A stretch of DNA of 64,000 bases from Corynebacterium glucuronolyticum DSM 44120 (GCF_030440595.1 NZ_CP047452.1:1798001-1862000); one strand, 5' to 3'; positions 49,234-58,636 are shown, counted from the stretch's first letter. Notes: generated by a model not told the origin, from the letters alone. Made by a program: numbers and translations.

Positions 49234-50583
49234 GTGCTCACTGCACATGGAGCTACGGTGGCGATAGCGGATGGAACCATTAACATCTACTACTCTCCCC
49301 TCCTCACGAGCCTAAATGCTGGGGAAACCACCCTCCCCGCCGCAGATATTACTGACGTGGCAACCATTGAGCCGACCCCGTATTCGCTCGGCTCGGTGAC
49401 ACTCACCCGCACGAGCGGTGCTTCCGTCACCCTCCGTTTCCAGCGGTCACAAACCGCAGCCCTGCAGCAATTCGTCGCGGACGTGGCGCGCGTTCGTGTC
49501 GGCGATGATCCGGTTGGCGAGTCCACCCCAATCCCCGGATTGGATTTTGTCGCTATCGATGTGGAGACAGCCAACGATGACTGGGGGTCGATTATCGAAA
49601 TCGGTGTCACCAAGGTTCTCAATGGCCTGGTAGAAGAGCAAGCAACCTGGCGCTGCACACCACCACCGGGAATGGAGGATTTCCTCGACGAGAACATTGC
49701 GATTCACGGCATCCGGCCGGAGGACATCGAAGGGGAGCCGAGTTTTGCCCAGCGGTACGAACTGGTGAAGGAGTTCACGGGAGAGCTCCCCATGGTATCC
49801 CACAATGCGCAATTTGATTTCACAGCCCTCGCACGCGCCTGCCACGCATCGCACTGTGCTGCGGCACCGAACGAGTTCGGCTGCAGCCTGGCGCTTTCCC
49901 GGTCCCGCGATCTCGGCTTTGCCACGAATCGCCTGCCCGATGTGTGCCGAGGTCTGGGCATCGCCCTCGAACACCACCACTGCGCTGCAGATGACGCTGA
50001 AGCTTGTGCTCGGATCATCACCTCACTGGCAAGCATTGACGGGTTCACTGGCTCATTCCCCGAATTCATCGCGTCAACGGGGTTCACGATGGGAAAGATA
50101 AGAAACGAAGGTCGTATTCGCTCCGTGCAGAAGATTCGCCACGACAGGTCATCTTCCCCGGATCGTGCCAGAGAGGCGGCAGGAAACGGCAGATACAAAC
50201 GCACATCCTCTCGGCGCAGCGGGGGCGTACCGTGGTCGGCGGTATCTACTCCGGAGAAGATCCCGGAGCCGAATACAGAAGCTAACCCCGACGGCTTGTT
50301 GTACGGGCAAAACGTTACGCTCACGGGAGACTTTGAGCCCCTGGATAAGGGGACGTTGTGGTCCAAAATTGCCGATCAAGGCGCTACCATCGGCAAGAAC
50401 GTAACGAAGAAAACCACCATCTGCGCTGTCGGCGCGTGGACGAAGAAAACATCGAAGCAGAAAAGGGCCGAGGAGCTGAAGGAACAAGGCCAAGATATCG
50501 CTATCTGGTCTAAAGAAAAGTTATTCATAGTACTCGGCATCGATGCCGATGCTATCGCGCAGGAGAACGAACCGCCATTTTAG
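49234..50583 (+). CDS. DEDDh 3'-5' exonuclease with BRCT domain
   Basis: 449 residues. Residues 1-95 form an unassigned strand-rich domain; about 103-275 are a DnaQ-like exonuclease: FVAIDVETAN (DE), HNAQFDFTALARA (D), HHHCAADDAEACARI (H and D). A basic linker follows; about 360-449 are a BRCT domain (GQNVTLTGDFEPLDKGTLW, GATIGKNVTKKTTICAVG). DNA polymerase III epsilon-like nucleases with this layout probably act in DNA repair. GTG start at 49234 with AAAGGA 3-8 nt upstream. Confidence 0.88.
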   Translation: MLTAHGATVAIADGTINIYYSPLLTSLNAGETTLPAADITDVATIEPTPYSLGSVTLTRTSGASVTLRFQRSQTAALQQFVADVARVRVGDDPVGESTPIPGLDFVAIDVETANDDWGSIIEIGVTKVLNGLVEEQATWRCTPPPGMEDFLDENIAIHGIRPEDIEGEPSFAQRYELVKEFTGELPMVSHNAQFDFTALARACHASHCAAAPNEFGCSLALSRSRDLGFATNRLPDVCRGLGIALEHHHCAADDAEACARIITSLASIDGFTGSFPEFIASTGFTMGKIRNEGRIRSVQKIRHDRSSSPDRAREAAGNGRYKRTSSRRSGGVPWSAVSTPEKIPEPNTEANPDGLLYGQNVTLTGDFEPLDKGTLWSKIADQGATIGKNVTKKTTICAVGAWTKKTSKQKRAEELKEQGQDIAIWSKEKLFIVLGIDADAIAQENEPPF

Positions 50584-50665
50584 GGGAACCATTGCCGTGC
50601 GTCACCACGTCTAAGTAAGAGGAGTACGTGATGCACTTTAGGCCCCGACACATCACTGCTCTGTC

Positions 50666-50708
50666 GGCCTGCACCTACTTTCACTTTTCGTGTACGTAGG
50701 TGCAGGCC
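50666..50708. other. Long perfect hairpin with 17-nt loop
   Basis: GGCCTGCACCTAC (50666-50678) pairs without mismatch with GTAGGTGCAGGCC (50696-50708). No T-run follows on either strand. A second, partly overlapping stem (CCGACA 50645-50650 with TGTCGG 50662-50667) lies just before it. It may end the exonuclease message or be a structured leader of the next gene. Confidence 0.75.
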
Positions 50709-50751
50709 CCGAAAACTGCCGTCGCGCGGGGCGGAAACGAGCCTTGTCACA

Positions 50752-51537
50752 GTGAATGCACTCCTCACCTCACCGTCTGAATCACCCACTCCTACGGTCT
50801 TCTCCCCCACATCCGTACGCAGGATGCTTCCCATGCTGCGAACCTCGGACTGGGCGCGGACTCCTATCCACGAAGGTGACGCTACGTCGATTCCGGCTAC
50901 GTTGACTCTCACCAATGGGTTCCACGTTGGTTTTTGCACCGACCCAATTGTCACCGCCGCTAACCATCAGGGCCCCCAACCGGCCCACGCAGGGATTGAG
51001 TTGCCACGAACGCTATGTGAAGGCGACGAGCACGCTCTACTTACTCCGCTCACAGTAGTGTGGCAGTACGCAACAGGGCGTCTCTTGCACCGTTCACGCG
51101 CAGATGAGCGCTCACCTTTTCGTTCGATCCCACTCCCTCACGCGCCTTTGGGTACAGATGCGGTTCTGCTCAGCACATTCGAGACACACGCAACAAGCTG
51201 GCTAACTCACCCGGAAACAGCGCACCACCTTGCTTCCTACTGCGAAAGGGAACTTGGCGGGCGTTTTTTCATCTATTTCGCTCCTGCAGAAGGCTCCCTT
51301 ATTGTCACAACCGCATCTTCCGCGCCGTCTCTGGGCCCCGTTGTTTCAGCCATCTTCCGGGCCTCGTCCTCCCAGATATCCGAGAAGTCGTTTACCATCC
51401 GAGACGGGTGGATGAAGGAGATCAGTGTGCAAAAGCCCCGCAAACGTTCGCGCCGAGCACTGTCCACGCGCGCGACAACCGAGGCGAGAGCGCGAATTAG
51501 CAGTCTCTCACCTCAAACGATAGAGAATATCTTTTAA
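50752..51537 (+). CDS. Uncharacterised protein, 261 aa
   Basis: I do not recognise a family. GTG start at 50752; no signal peptide or membrane helix; a basic, disordered C-terminus (QKPRKRSRRALSTRATTEAR) could bind nucleic acid. The middle has a hydrophobic beta-like stretch (GGRFFIYFAPAEGSLIVTTA). It lies between the exonuclease and treY in the same direction. Confidence 0.7.
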   Translation: MNALLTSPSESPTPTVFSPTSVRRMLPMLRTSDWARTPIHEGDATSIPATLTLTNGFHVGFCTDPIVTAANHQGPQPAHAGIELPRTLCEGDEHALLTPLTVVWQYATGRLLHRSRADERSPFRSIPLPHAPLGTDAVLLSTFETHATSWLTHPETAHHLASYCERELGGRFFIYFAPAEGSLIVTTASSAPSLGPVVSAIFRASSSQISEKSFTIRDGWMKEISVQKPRKRSRRALSTRATTEARARISSLSPQTIENIF

Positions 51538-51621
51538 TATCAAGAGCTTTCACTAACCCGGTGTGATGTGTGGGCCACTAGAATAGTGACCTATACATGT
51601 GAGAAAGGGTGACGCAATTCC

Positions 51622-54129
51622 ATGGTTTCCACACCAATCACAGCTACATACCGACTACAGTTACGCGGCCCCAAGGCAGATCCGCACGGGCGCTCGTTTG
51701 ACTTCTACAATGCCATCGAGATCCTCGATTACCTGAAAGACCTCGGTGTCAGCCACCTCTTCCTGTCCCCGATCCTTACTGCCGTGCCAGAATCCAATCA
51801 CGGATACGATGTCATCGATCCCACCGAGATAAACCCCGAGCTCGGCGGAAAGGAAGGGTTTGTCGCGCTCTCCCGGGCTGCCCGAGAAAAAGGGCTGGGC
51901 TTGATTATCGATGTCGTTCCCAACCACGTCGGTGTTGCACATGCGGAGCAGAACCCGTGGTGGTGGGACGTGCTCAAGAAAGGCAAGGACTCGCACTTCG
52001 AGGGGTACTTCGATATCGACTGGCACGAAGATAACGGTGCCGGTGGCAAGCTCGGGCTCCCTATTCTCGGCCGCCCTGGCGATGAAGACAAGCTGACGAT
52101 CACCGAGTATGAGGGCGAACCGGTTCTCAACTATTACGATCAGTTGTTCCCCATTGCCGAGGGAACCTATGATCCAGATTCTGCGGACACACCGGAGCAG
52201 GTCCACGACAGACAGGCATACAAACTCATGTACTGGCGAGACGGGGTGATCAGCTACAGACGCTTCTTCTCGGTTAACTCGCTTGCAGGGTTGAAGCAGG
52301 AAGATCCTCTCGTTTTCGAGCACTCCCACCGCGTCATCCGCGAACTCGTCGCAGAGGATCTTATCGACGGCCTCCGGGTTGATCATCCAGATGGTCTCAC
52401 GGATCCCTTTGGCTACCTCTCTCGGCTCCGCGAGGTTGTCGGACCTGACCGCTGGTTAGTGATTGAGAAGATCCTCGCTGTCGATGAGGCTCTCGACCCC
52501 CGCCTGAAGGTAGACGGAACCACTGGCTACGACGCGTTGCGCGAGCTCGATGGGGTTTTCGTGGCTCGAAGTTCCGAAAACACACTGTCTATGTTGGCTC
52601 TCAAACACACGGGATCCACGTGGGATGAGCAGGCAATCAGTTCGACCGAGTACGTGCTAAAGAAGGATGTTGCCCATTCGGAGCTCGCCGCTGAAGTGCG
52701 TCGCTTGGCGCGCGCTATCCGGCGCGATAACTTCTCCACCGCAGGATCCGCAGTCACGGAGACGCAGCTTATCTCCACGATTGAACAGCTGGTTGCCTCC
52801 ATGCCTGTCTACCGCGCAGACTATGTATCGCTGACTCGCGTCACTGCTACCGTGGCAGCAGATCTTTCTCGCCGCTTCCCATCCCGGCGCGCCACGCTTG
52901 ATCTCATCGTCGCCGCGCTGATCTCCGGTGGTGAGGCATTTACCCGTTTCGCGCAGGTGTGTGGTGCTGTCATGGCGAAGGGCGTAGAAGATACGACCTT
53001 CTACCGCTCCTCACGGCTTGTTGCACTCAACGAAGTCGGTGGTGCGCCTGGACGCTTCGGAGTATCCGCGGCGGAGTTTCACCTCCTCCAGCAGGAGCGC
53101 GCACGTCTGTGGCCGAAGACCATGACCACGTTATCCACGCACGATACGAAGCGCGGCGAGGATGTGCGAGCCCGTATCATTGAGCTCGCCGATTGCCCTG
53201 GTGACTTCTCGGAGGTTGTCGACGAGATCACCTCCATCACTCCCCCACCGGACGGTGCAACGGGGCATTTCCTGCTGCAAAATCTCCTGGGGACGTGGCC
53301 CGTGGACGGAGTCATTACGGACGACTATGAGAAGCGCATGCTGGCGTACACGACAAAGGCCATCCGAGAGGCTGGTTTATACACGACGTGGACAGAGCAA
53401 GATGCAGAGTTTGAAGAGCGCACCCTGCACTGGGTGAAGGCTCTCTTGCACGGGCCGGTTTCCGAGCGCATCACGCAGTTCGTTGGACCGCTCGCCCACG
53501 CTGCCACTCTCATCGGCTTGGGACGCAAGCTCCTGCAGCTCATCGCTCCGGGAATTCCCGATATTTACCAGGGTGAGGAATATTTCGTTGATTCTCTCGT
53601 GGACCCCGACAACCGTCGCTTCGTTGATTACGAGGCCCGTCGTGCCTCGCTGGAGAAAACTTTGCGGGTTTTGCGCGGTGAGGAGGAAAGTTCCTTTACC
53701 GTCGGTGACGTAGTTGCTAACGAGTCGGCACACCGGGACGACGATGTTCCCTACGCACATCTCCTCGATCGCTACAACGAGGCAAAGCAGGTAGTGGTGG
53801 CAGCGGCGCTCCACGTCCGCTCCCACTACGCCAACGACTTCGTGGGAAGCGACTACCAGGCTGTTTTTGCGGAAGGCGAGGCAGAGGATAATCTCATTGG
53901 ACTGGGTCGAGGCCCCCGCCCCGACCGCGTGGATGTGATTGCCGTCGCTACACGCACACCGTTCCGGCTCATGGCACGCGGTGGTTGGGGCGATACCACT
54001 CTGACTGTCCCCGAGGGCACGTGGACGGAGGTGTTGACCGGCCGTACGGTGTCTGGAACCGTCGCCGTCGACGGCCTGTTAAATTATTTCCCCACCGCCC
54101 TTCTGATTAGAAACACCGCCGATGAATAA
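51622..54129 (+). CDS. treY: Malto-oligosyltrehalose synthase TreY
   Basis: Converts the reducing-end alpha-1,4 bond of maltodextrins to alpha,alpha-1,1. 835 residues, GH13: ITATYRLQL, LGVSHLFLSPILTAVPESNHGYDV, IIDVVPNHVGVAHAEQNPWWWD, GLRVDHPDGLTDP, VMAKGVEDTTFYRSSRL, STHDTKRGEDVRARI and GIPDIYQGEEYF. A CACTAGAATAGTG palindrome and TAGAAT box lie about 40 nt upstream; AAAGGG precedes the ATG. relS overlaps its last 8 nt. Confidence 0.96.
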   Translation: MVSTPITATYRLQLRGPKADPHGRSFDFYNAIEILDYLKDLGVSHLFLSPILTAVPESNHGYDVIDPTEINPELGGKEGFVALSRAAREKGLGLIIDVVPNHVGVAHAEQNPWWWDVLKKGKDSHFEGYFDIDWHEDNGAGGKLGLPILGRPGDEDKLTITEYEGEPVLNYYDQLFPIAEGTYDPDSADTPEQVHDRQAYKLMYWRDGVISYRRFFSVNSLAGLKQEDPLVFEHSHRVIRELVAEDLIDGLRVDHPDGLTDPFGYLSRLREVVGPDRWLVIEKILAVDEALDPRLKVDGTTGYDALRELDGVFVARSSENTLSMLALKHTGSTWDEQAISSTEYVLKKDVAHSELAAEVRRLARAIRRDNFSTAGSAVTETQLISTIEQLVASMPVYRADYVSLTRVTATVAADLSRRFPSRRATLDLIVAALISGGEAFTRFAQVCGAVMAKGVEDTTFYRSSRLVALNEVGGAPGRFGVSAAEFHLLQQERARLWPKTMTTLSTHDTKRGEDVRARIIELADCPGDFSEVVDEITSITPPPDGATGHFLLQNLLGTWPVDGVITDDYEKRMLAYTTKAIREAGLYTTWTEQDAEFEERTLHWVKALLHGPVSERITQFVGPLAHAATLIGLGRKLLQLIAPGIPDIYQGEEYFVDSLVDPDNRRFVDYEARRASLEKTLRVLRGEEESSFTVGDVVANESAHRDDDVPYAHLLDRYNEAKQVVVAAALHVRSHYANDFVGSDYQAVFAEGEAEDNLIGLGRGPRPDRVDVIAVATRTPFRLMARGGWGDTTLTVPEGTWTEVLTGRTVSGTVAVDGLLNYFPTALLIRNTADE

Positions 54130-55129
54130 GCCTGACCTCAACCGACTGGAAAATGAGTACGATTCGTTTGTCGCCAGTCATCCCACGTTGGAGAGCGATA
54201 TTCGGTTCGCGCTGGAAGATAGCGTCTCCGACGCGGGTATTGCCTACGACCGTGTAGACACACGAATCAAGTCGTGGCGGTCCTTTGCTGCCAAAGCGAC
54301 GAAGTACGACAGTGATGGGAACCTGCTGTACCTCAAGCCGTGGGAGCAGATCAGCGATGTCGTGGGCGCACGCATCATCACCTACCATTCCACAGAAATC
54401 CCTCGCGTGATCGAGACCCTCGAGCGGATGTTCACTGTCCTGCGTAGTGTGGACAAAGCCGCCGAGACGCGCATTTCTGGCGGCTTCGGGTATGGCTCCC
54501 ACCACCTCATCGTCAAAGTCACCCCGCAGACGGAGGATCTGGAAGCCTATTCGGGTCTTGTCTTCGAAGTCCAGCTCCGTACCATCCTGCAGCACGCTTG
54601 GGCGGAGTTCGAACACGATATCCGCTACAAGGGTGCAGGCACAGGTGCAGACCCCGCAATTGATCGCTCGTTTACCCTCGCCGCCGGCCTCATTGAGCTC
54701 GCGGATCAGCAATTTGACCAGATCGCGCATATTCGCGCTGATTCGCATCCGGTAGCCGGTAACGTTCCGCTCACGGATGGGAACCTGCCACACGTGCTCA
54801 CTCTCCTCCTCGGTGACAAGTTCCCCCGCTCGAAGTCAGAGGTTTACCCCTGGTTGGAGGAAATTCTGACAGCTAATGGTATTCGCACTGTCGCTGATGT
54901 AGAGGCCATCGCCGGCCCCGAGGACGTTTCTCAGGTTCTGGATGCGCTTCAGTACCAGTATGTTCCAAGCCAGGTTCGGCTTGTCGACGATCTTCTTCTC
55001 GCCCGCTTCGGTGCCTCCCACATCGCCCGCACGGGCAATACCGGCTACCGCGCAGAGAGACGCCCCTCTCGTCTACAACGCAGGCTACGCAAGCTGGAGG
55101 CACATCGTCGCAAGCATGAGGCCGAATGA
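54122..55129 (+). CDS. relS: Small alarmone synthetase RelS
   Basis: Synthesises (p)ppGpp-type alarmones from ATP and GDP/GTP/GMP. 335 residues; the RelA/SpoT synthetase domain (about 15-210) has RIKSWRSFAAKATKYDSDGN, DVVGARIITYH, GYGSHHLIVKV and VQLRTILQHAWAEFEHDIRYK; there is no hydrolase or TGS domain. A C-terminal helical region and basic tail (RLQRRLRKLEAHRRKHEAE) follow. C. glutamicum RelS (cg2324) is known next to treY (cg2323), the same order. Overlap of 8 nt with treY suggests coupling. Confidence 0.9.
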   Translation: MNKPDLNRLENEYDSFVASHPTLESDIRFALEDSVSDAGIAYDRVDTRIKSWRSFAAKATKYDSDGNLLYLKPWEQISDVVGARIITYHSTEIPRVIETLERMFTVLRSVDKAAETRISGGFGYGSHHLIVKVTPQTEDLEAYSGLVFEVQLRTILQHAWAEFEHDIRYKGAGTGADPAIDRSFTLAAGLIELADQQFDQIAHIRADSHPVAGNVPLTDGNLPHVLTLLLGDKFPRSKSEVYPWLEEILTANGIRTVADVEAIAGPEDVSQVLDALQYQYVPSQVRLVDDLLLARFGASHIARTGNTGYRAERRPSRLQRRLRKLEAHRRKHEAE

Positions 55130-55231
55130 TGCTTCGTCAGACGGCACCCGCACGCCACCGTTGAGATGCGAGCGCGCAAAGGTTAAGCTATAACGCATTA
55201 CCGGTTAAAACCCAATGAAAGGAACGTTTTC

Positions 55232-55366
55232 TTGTCTTCTCTTTCGAACTTCCCTGAGCTGCTCGATTTCCTCCACGTCTGGGCTCTCGCCATCGCGGAC
55301 TTCTTCCGCCCGCTGGGTATCGATTTTCCGCCGGCAGAGTGGGGCACAGCCGGCTCCAGTAAGTAA
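55232..55366 (+). CDS. Hydrophobic 44-residue peptide with TTG start
   Basis: A short frame from TTG at 55232 to TAA at 55366, preceded by GAAAGGAA with 8-nt spacing, a strong site for a frame this short. It reads FPELLDFLHVWALAIADFF, one amphipathic or membrane helix rich in Leu/Phe/Trp, then GIDFPPAEWGTAGSSK. Small helical porins of corynebacteria (PorA/PorH type) have similar size, but I cannot show homology. A terminator follows at 55443. It lies between relS and the S4 protein. Confidence 0.6.
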   Translation: MSSLSNFPELLDFLHVWALAIADFFRPLGIDFPPAEWGTAGSSK

Positions 55367-55442
55367 AAACCGTCGTTTTAGTCGTCGAAAAGCAAAAACA
55401 GGATCGACGAGCTACACCGGCATCGTATTACAAGCCGTAGTA

Positions 55443-55477
55443 AACATGCCACAGGTATTCACCTGTGGCATGTTTTT
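55443..55477. terminator. Intrinsic terminator, probably for both directions
   Basis: AACATGCCACAGGT (55443-55456) and ACCTGTGGCATGTT (55461-55474), ATTC loop, followed by TTT on the plus strand and TTTACT on the minus strand. It ends the relS/peptide side and the S4/membrane-protein side. Confidence 0.88.
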
Positions 55478-55499
55478 GATTAAAACGCGTGCAGGGAAA

Positions 55500-55898
55500 T
55501 TAGCGGGCCGAACGGCCACGAAGCTTATCCAACGCACGCCGATCCTTCTTTGTCGGGCGGCCAGCTCCCCGATCCCGGCGTGGCATTGAAGCAAGGATTT
55601 CCTTGGGTGGCGGGGGCGGTGTGTGGTCGCGGTAGGCTGCACGAGCCACCTGTGCGCCCACGCGCTTCTTAATCGGCTGTACAACCTCGATGATATGTTC
55701 CCGGTGCGCCACCCACGCGCGGATCCGATCACCTGCCACAACTTTTTCGGAGGGCTTCACCGCCTCCCCGTTGAGTTTGACGTGCCCAGCCTTACAGGCA
55801 TCAGATGCTGCAGACCGGGTCTTGTATAGCCGTACCGCCCACACATACTGATCAATGCGCACAGAGTCACTGGGGTTCCCCAGCGCGATGTCACTCAT
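55500..55898 (-). CDS. S4-domain RNA-binding protein, Hsp15-like
   Basis: 132 residues. The S4 motif is IDQYVWAVRLYKTRSAASDACKAGHVKLNGE followed by KPSEKVVAGDRIRAWV, and a basic C-terminus (GRPTKKDRRALDKLRGRSAR). Hsp15 (HslR) rescues stalled 50S subunits carrying nascent-chain tRNA. ATG at 55898 has AGGA 5-6 nt upstream. It follows a small membrane protein by 7 nt. Confidence 0.88.
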   Translation of the reverse strand: MSDIALGNPSDSVRIDQYVWAVRLYKTRSAASDACKAGHVKLNGEAVKPSEKVVAGDRIRAWVAHREHIIEVVQPIKKRVGAQVARAAYRDHTPPPPPKEILASMPRRDRGAGRPTKKDRRALDKLRGRSAR

Positions 55899-55905
55899 AG
55901 ATGTC

Positions 55906-56139
55906 CTAGTAGTTGTCCTTGTGATTGACGATGGACCGCACCTTGGTCCAGCTGTACACACCAATCACAACGGCAACGACCAAACCGATCACCATCAGGG
56001 AGAATTCCTCCGTCAGTGCCCACAGCGCAAGCCCGCCGATCACACCTCCGGATACACCGAGTACTCCGTTCTTGGAGTAACGGCGAACGGCCTGCTTACG
56101 GCGCTCAATAGGGTTCTGAGGATAACGTTGCATGCTCAT
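55906..56139 (-). CDS. Small two-helix membrane protein
   Basis: 77 residues: a basic N-terminus (RYPQNPIERRKQAVRRYSK), helix 1 at about 25-42, helix 2 at about 48-65 and a short tail. Function unknown. TACAAT (56148-56153) lies 8 nt before the ATG, so leaderless start is likely. Probable operon with the S4 protein. Confidence 0.7.
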   Translation of the reverse strand: MSMQRYPQNPIERRKQAVRRYSKNGVLGVSGGVIGGLALWALTEEFSLMVIGLVVAVVIGVYSWTKVRSIVNHKDNY

Positions 56140-56160
56140 AGTGCCTTATTGTAAACGTGC

Positions 56161-56811
56161 TTACGCTGGCAGTTCCACCCACATGGTAGCGCCAAAATCT
56201 GGCTCGCAGTCCCCTTTAGTTAAGGACTGTATAAAGGCGTGCAGGTCATCCTGCTCACTCGGCTTAATAGCCAGTGTCATCAGTACGTCGGAGCCGTAGC
56301 GAACATCGGAAATGTGATAACCCCGCGCGCGCAGATCGGCCTCGTAGCGGCCGGCATCAGCATGAGAAAATCTGACCGTCGCCAGCTGCCGAAGGGAGCG
56401 TTTCACGGGGCGCACCAGTTTCAGCGCTGCCGTTGTGGCATCGGAATAGGCGCGAACGAGACCGCCCGTGCCGAGCTTGATTCCACCGAAATAGCGAACT
56501 ACGACACAGGCGATATCCTGCAGGCCGGATCCGGTAAGGACATCGAGAATCGGCTTGCCGGCTGTGCCCGACGGTTCGCCGTCATCCGATGAACGCTCCA
56601 CGGGGTTTGACCCGTCGACGTGGTAATAATAAGCGCTACAGTGGTGCCGCGCATCGGGGTACTGCGTCCTGATGTTGCCAATGAACTGGCGCGCTTCCTC
56701 TTCTGATTGAACGCGCCCGACGTGCGAAATAAAACGGGACCGTTTAATCTCCAGCTCGGCTACGACGGAGGCGGTGGCATCCGGTAGGAGGTATTCGGCA
56801 TCGGCATGCAT
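56161..56811 (-). CDS. YigZ/IMPACT family protein
   Basis: 216 residues. The UPF0029 domain: KRSRFISHVGRVQSEEEARQFI, SDDGEPSGTAGKPILDVLTG, VVVRYFGGIKLGTGGLVRAY, and a C-terminal DUF1949 part. Eukaryotic IMPACT regulates GCN2; the bacterial role is unclear. It diverges from treZ with 58 nt between starts and has its own TAAAGT box 8 nt upstream. Confidence 0.92.
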   Translation of the reverse strand: MHADAEYLLPDATASVVAELEIKRSRFISHVGRVQSEEEARQFIGNIRTQYPDARHHCSAYYYHVDGSNPVERSSDDGEPSGTAGKPILDVLTGSGLQDIACVVVRYFGGIKLGTGGLVRAYSDATTAALKLVRPVKRSLRQLATVRFSHADAGRYEADLRARGYHISDVRYGSDVLMTLAIKPSEQDDLHAFIQSLTKGDCEPDFGATMWVELPA

Positions 56812-56834
56812 GGTTTATCACTTTACACAGGTCT

Positions 56835-56863
56835 TTGACACGTACGGAACGCTTTCATACCCT
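56835..56863 (+). promoter_or_regulatory. treZ promoter
   Basis: TTGACA (56835-56840), 17-bp spacer, TACCCT (56858-56863), then 6 nt to the ATG at 56870: a consensus-like promoter giving an essentially leaderless message. Confidence 0.75.
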
Positions 56864-56869
56864 TGAGGT

Positions 56870-58636
56870 ATGACGAATTTCAGTGTTTGGGCACCGAACG
56901 CCTCCGACGTCCACCTTCACCTTGATGGTGAGGACATTCCTATGCACCCACGTCCGTGTGACCACGCCGCAGCTGCAGACGGTTGGTGGTGCTCAGACGC
57001 TGAAATGGCGCCCGGGAGCCGCTACGGCTTCCGGCTTCAGCTCGGTGACACGTGGACCGATCCCCTCCCCGACCCACGCACGCGCAGGCAACCGGACGGT
57101 GTTACTGGCTTGTCCCAGGTGTACGCCGATGACTTTGAGTGGGGTGATGACCACTGGACGGGGCGGATCCTCCCGGGGCAGTCAATTTACGAACTGCACG
57201 TCGGTACGTTTACTCCGTCTGGGACCTTCGCGGGTGTCGAGGAAAAGCTTGACTACCTCATTGAGCTCGGTGTCACCACGATCGAGCTGATGCCTGTACA
57301 GCCCTTCGGAGGGGAACGCAACTGGGGCTACGACGGTGTGGATTGGCACTGTGTGCAAGAAAGTTACGGTGGCCCAGATGGGCTCAAACACCTTGTCAAC
57401 GCCGCGCATAACAAGAACATTGCTGTGATCCTGGACGTGGTGTACAACCACTTCGGCCCTGTGGGCAACTACACGGGGATGTTTGGCCCGTACATGTCGA
57501 CTGCAGCCACCGACTGGGGCGATGTGGTCAACTACTGTGACTCTGGATCTGACGAAGTCCGCGCATACGTTCTCGAAGCAGCTCGCCAGTGGTTAACGGA
57601 GTTCCATATCGATGGCCTGCGCCTGGATGCCGTCCAGACGATGGTGGATACGGGGGCGATCCACTTGTTAGAGGAGCTGTCTATCCTCGCCACAGAAATT
57701 GAAGCGACAACGGGAATTCAAAAGACCCTCATTGCCGAGTCAGACCAAAACGATCCTCGCCTCGTTGCGCCGCGTGGTGCCTCCGGGCTCGGCGGGTTTG
57801 GACTGGACGCGCAGTGGGAGGATGATCTCCACCACGCGCTCCACGTGCTAACAAGCGGGGAAGAGCACACCTACTACCGGGACTTCGCGAGCATGGATGC
57901 CCTTGCGCAGACGATTGCACACGTGTTCTATCACCACGGAAATTACTCCTCATTCCGGGGACGCAAGCACGGTCGTACCCTGGACGTAGATGCGGTGCCC
58001 GCTTTCCGGTTCTTGGCATACACCACAACCCATGACCAAACCGGCAATCGCCCGGCCGGCGACCGTCCATCGCAATACCTCAGCGCCGAGAAACTGGTGC
58101 TCAAGGCCGCGATCGTACTGTGCACGCCCTACACTCCGATGCTGTTCATGGGAGAGGAATTCGGTGCCCAGACACCGTTCCCGTTCTTCTGCTCGCACTG
58201 CGATGACGCGCTGGACCGCCTCACCCGCGAGGGACGTCAGCGCCAGTTCCGCTACCAGGGAATGAACGAGGAAACCGTGGCGGCGATGCCCGATCCCGCA
58301 GATCCAGAAACGTTCCAATCGGCCAAGCTCGACTGGGACTTCACCGAGGAAAACGCACGCGTTCTCGAAGCCTATAAGACCCTCTTCCGCTTGCGCTCCT
58401 CGCTTCGCTTCACCCGTCCGTGGTTGTCTGAGCTCACTGTGGAACACACGGACTCGTGGATCGGCTTCGGCTATGCGGATGCGTTCATCGTGGCAAACCT
58501 TTCCGATTCCGAGGTGACAGCCCCGTACACGGGCACCTTGGTGTATTCTTTCACCGACCCAACCATTGGCGAGGAAGGAACGCTTCTTCCCCCCTGGAGC
58601 TTCGCCATTCTTACAGATGTGCACCACACCTCATAA
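56870..58636 (+). CDS. treZ: Malto-oligosyltrehalose trehalohydrolase TreZ
   Basis: Releases trehalose from the maltooligosyl trehalose made by TreY. 588 residues: N-terminal beta-sandwich (FSVWAPNASDVHLHLDG), GH13 barrel with VGTFTPSGTFAGV, DVVYNHFGPVGNYTG, HIDGLRLDAVQTMVD, LIAESDQNDPRLV, HDQTGNRPAGDR and FMGEEFGAQTPFPFF. The end overlaps the ATL-like pseudogene start by 20 nt. Confidence 0.96.
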   Translation: MTNFSVWAPNASDVHLHLDGEDIPMHPRPCDHAAAADGWWCSDAEMAPGSRYGFRLQLGDTWTDPLPDPRTRRQPDGVTGLSQVYADDFEWGDDHWTGRILPGQSIYELHVGTFTPSGTFAGVEEKLDYLIELGVTTIELMPVQPFGGERNWGYDGVDWHCVQESYGGPDGLKHLVNAAHNKNIAVILDVVYNHFGPVGNYTGMFGPYMSTAATDWGDVVNYCDSGSDEVRAYVLEAARQWLTEFHIDGLRLDAVQTMVDTGAIHLLEELSILATEIEATTGIQKTLIAESDQNDPRLVAPRGASGLGGFGLDAQWEDDLHHALHVLTSGEEHTYYRDFASMDALAQTIAHVFYHHGNYSSFRGRKHGRTLDVDAVPAFRFLAYTTTHDQTGNRPAGDRPSQYLSAEKLVLKAAIVLCTPYTPMLFMGEEFGAQTPFPFFCSHCDDALDRLTREGRQRQFRYQGMNEETVAAMPDPADPETFQSAKLDWDFTEENARVLEAYKTLFRLRSSLRFTRPWLSELTVEHTDSWIGFGYADAFIVANLSDSEVTAPYTGTLVYSFTDPTIGEEGTLLPPWSFAILTDVHHTS

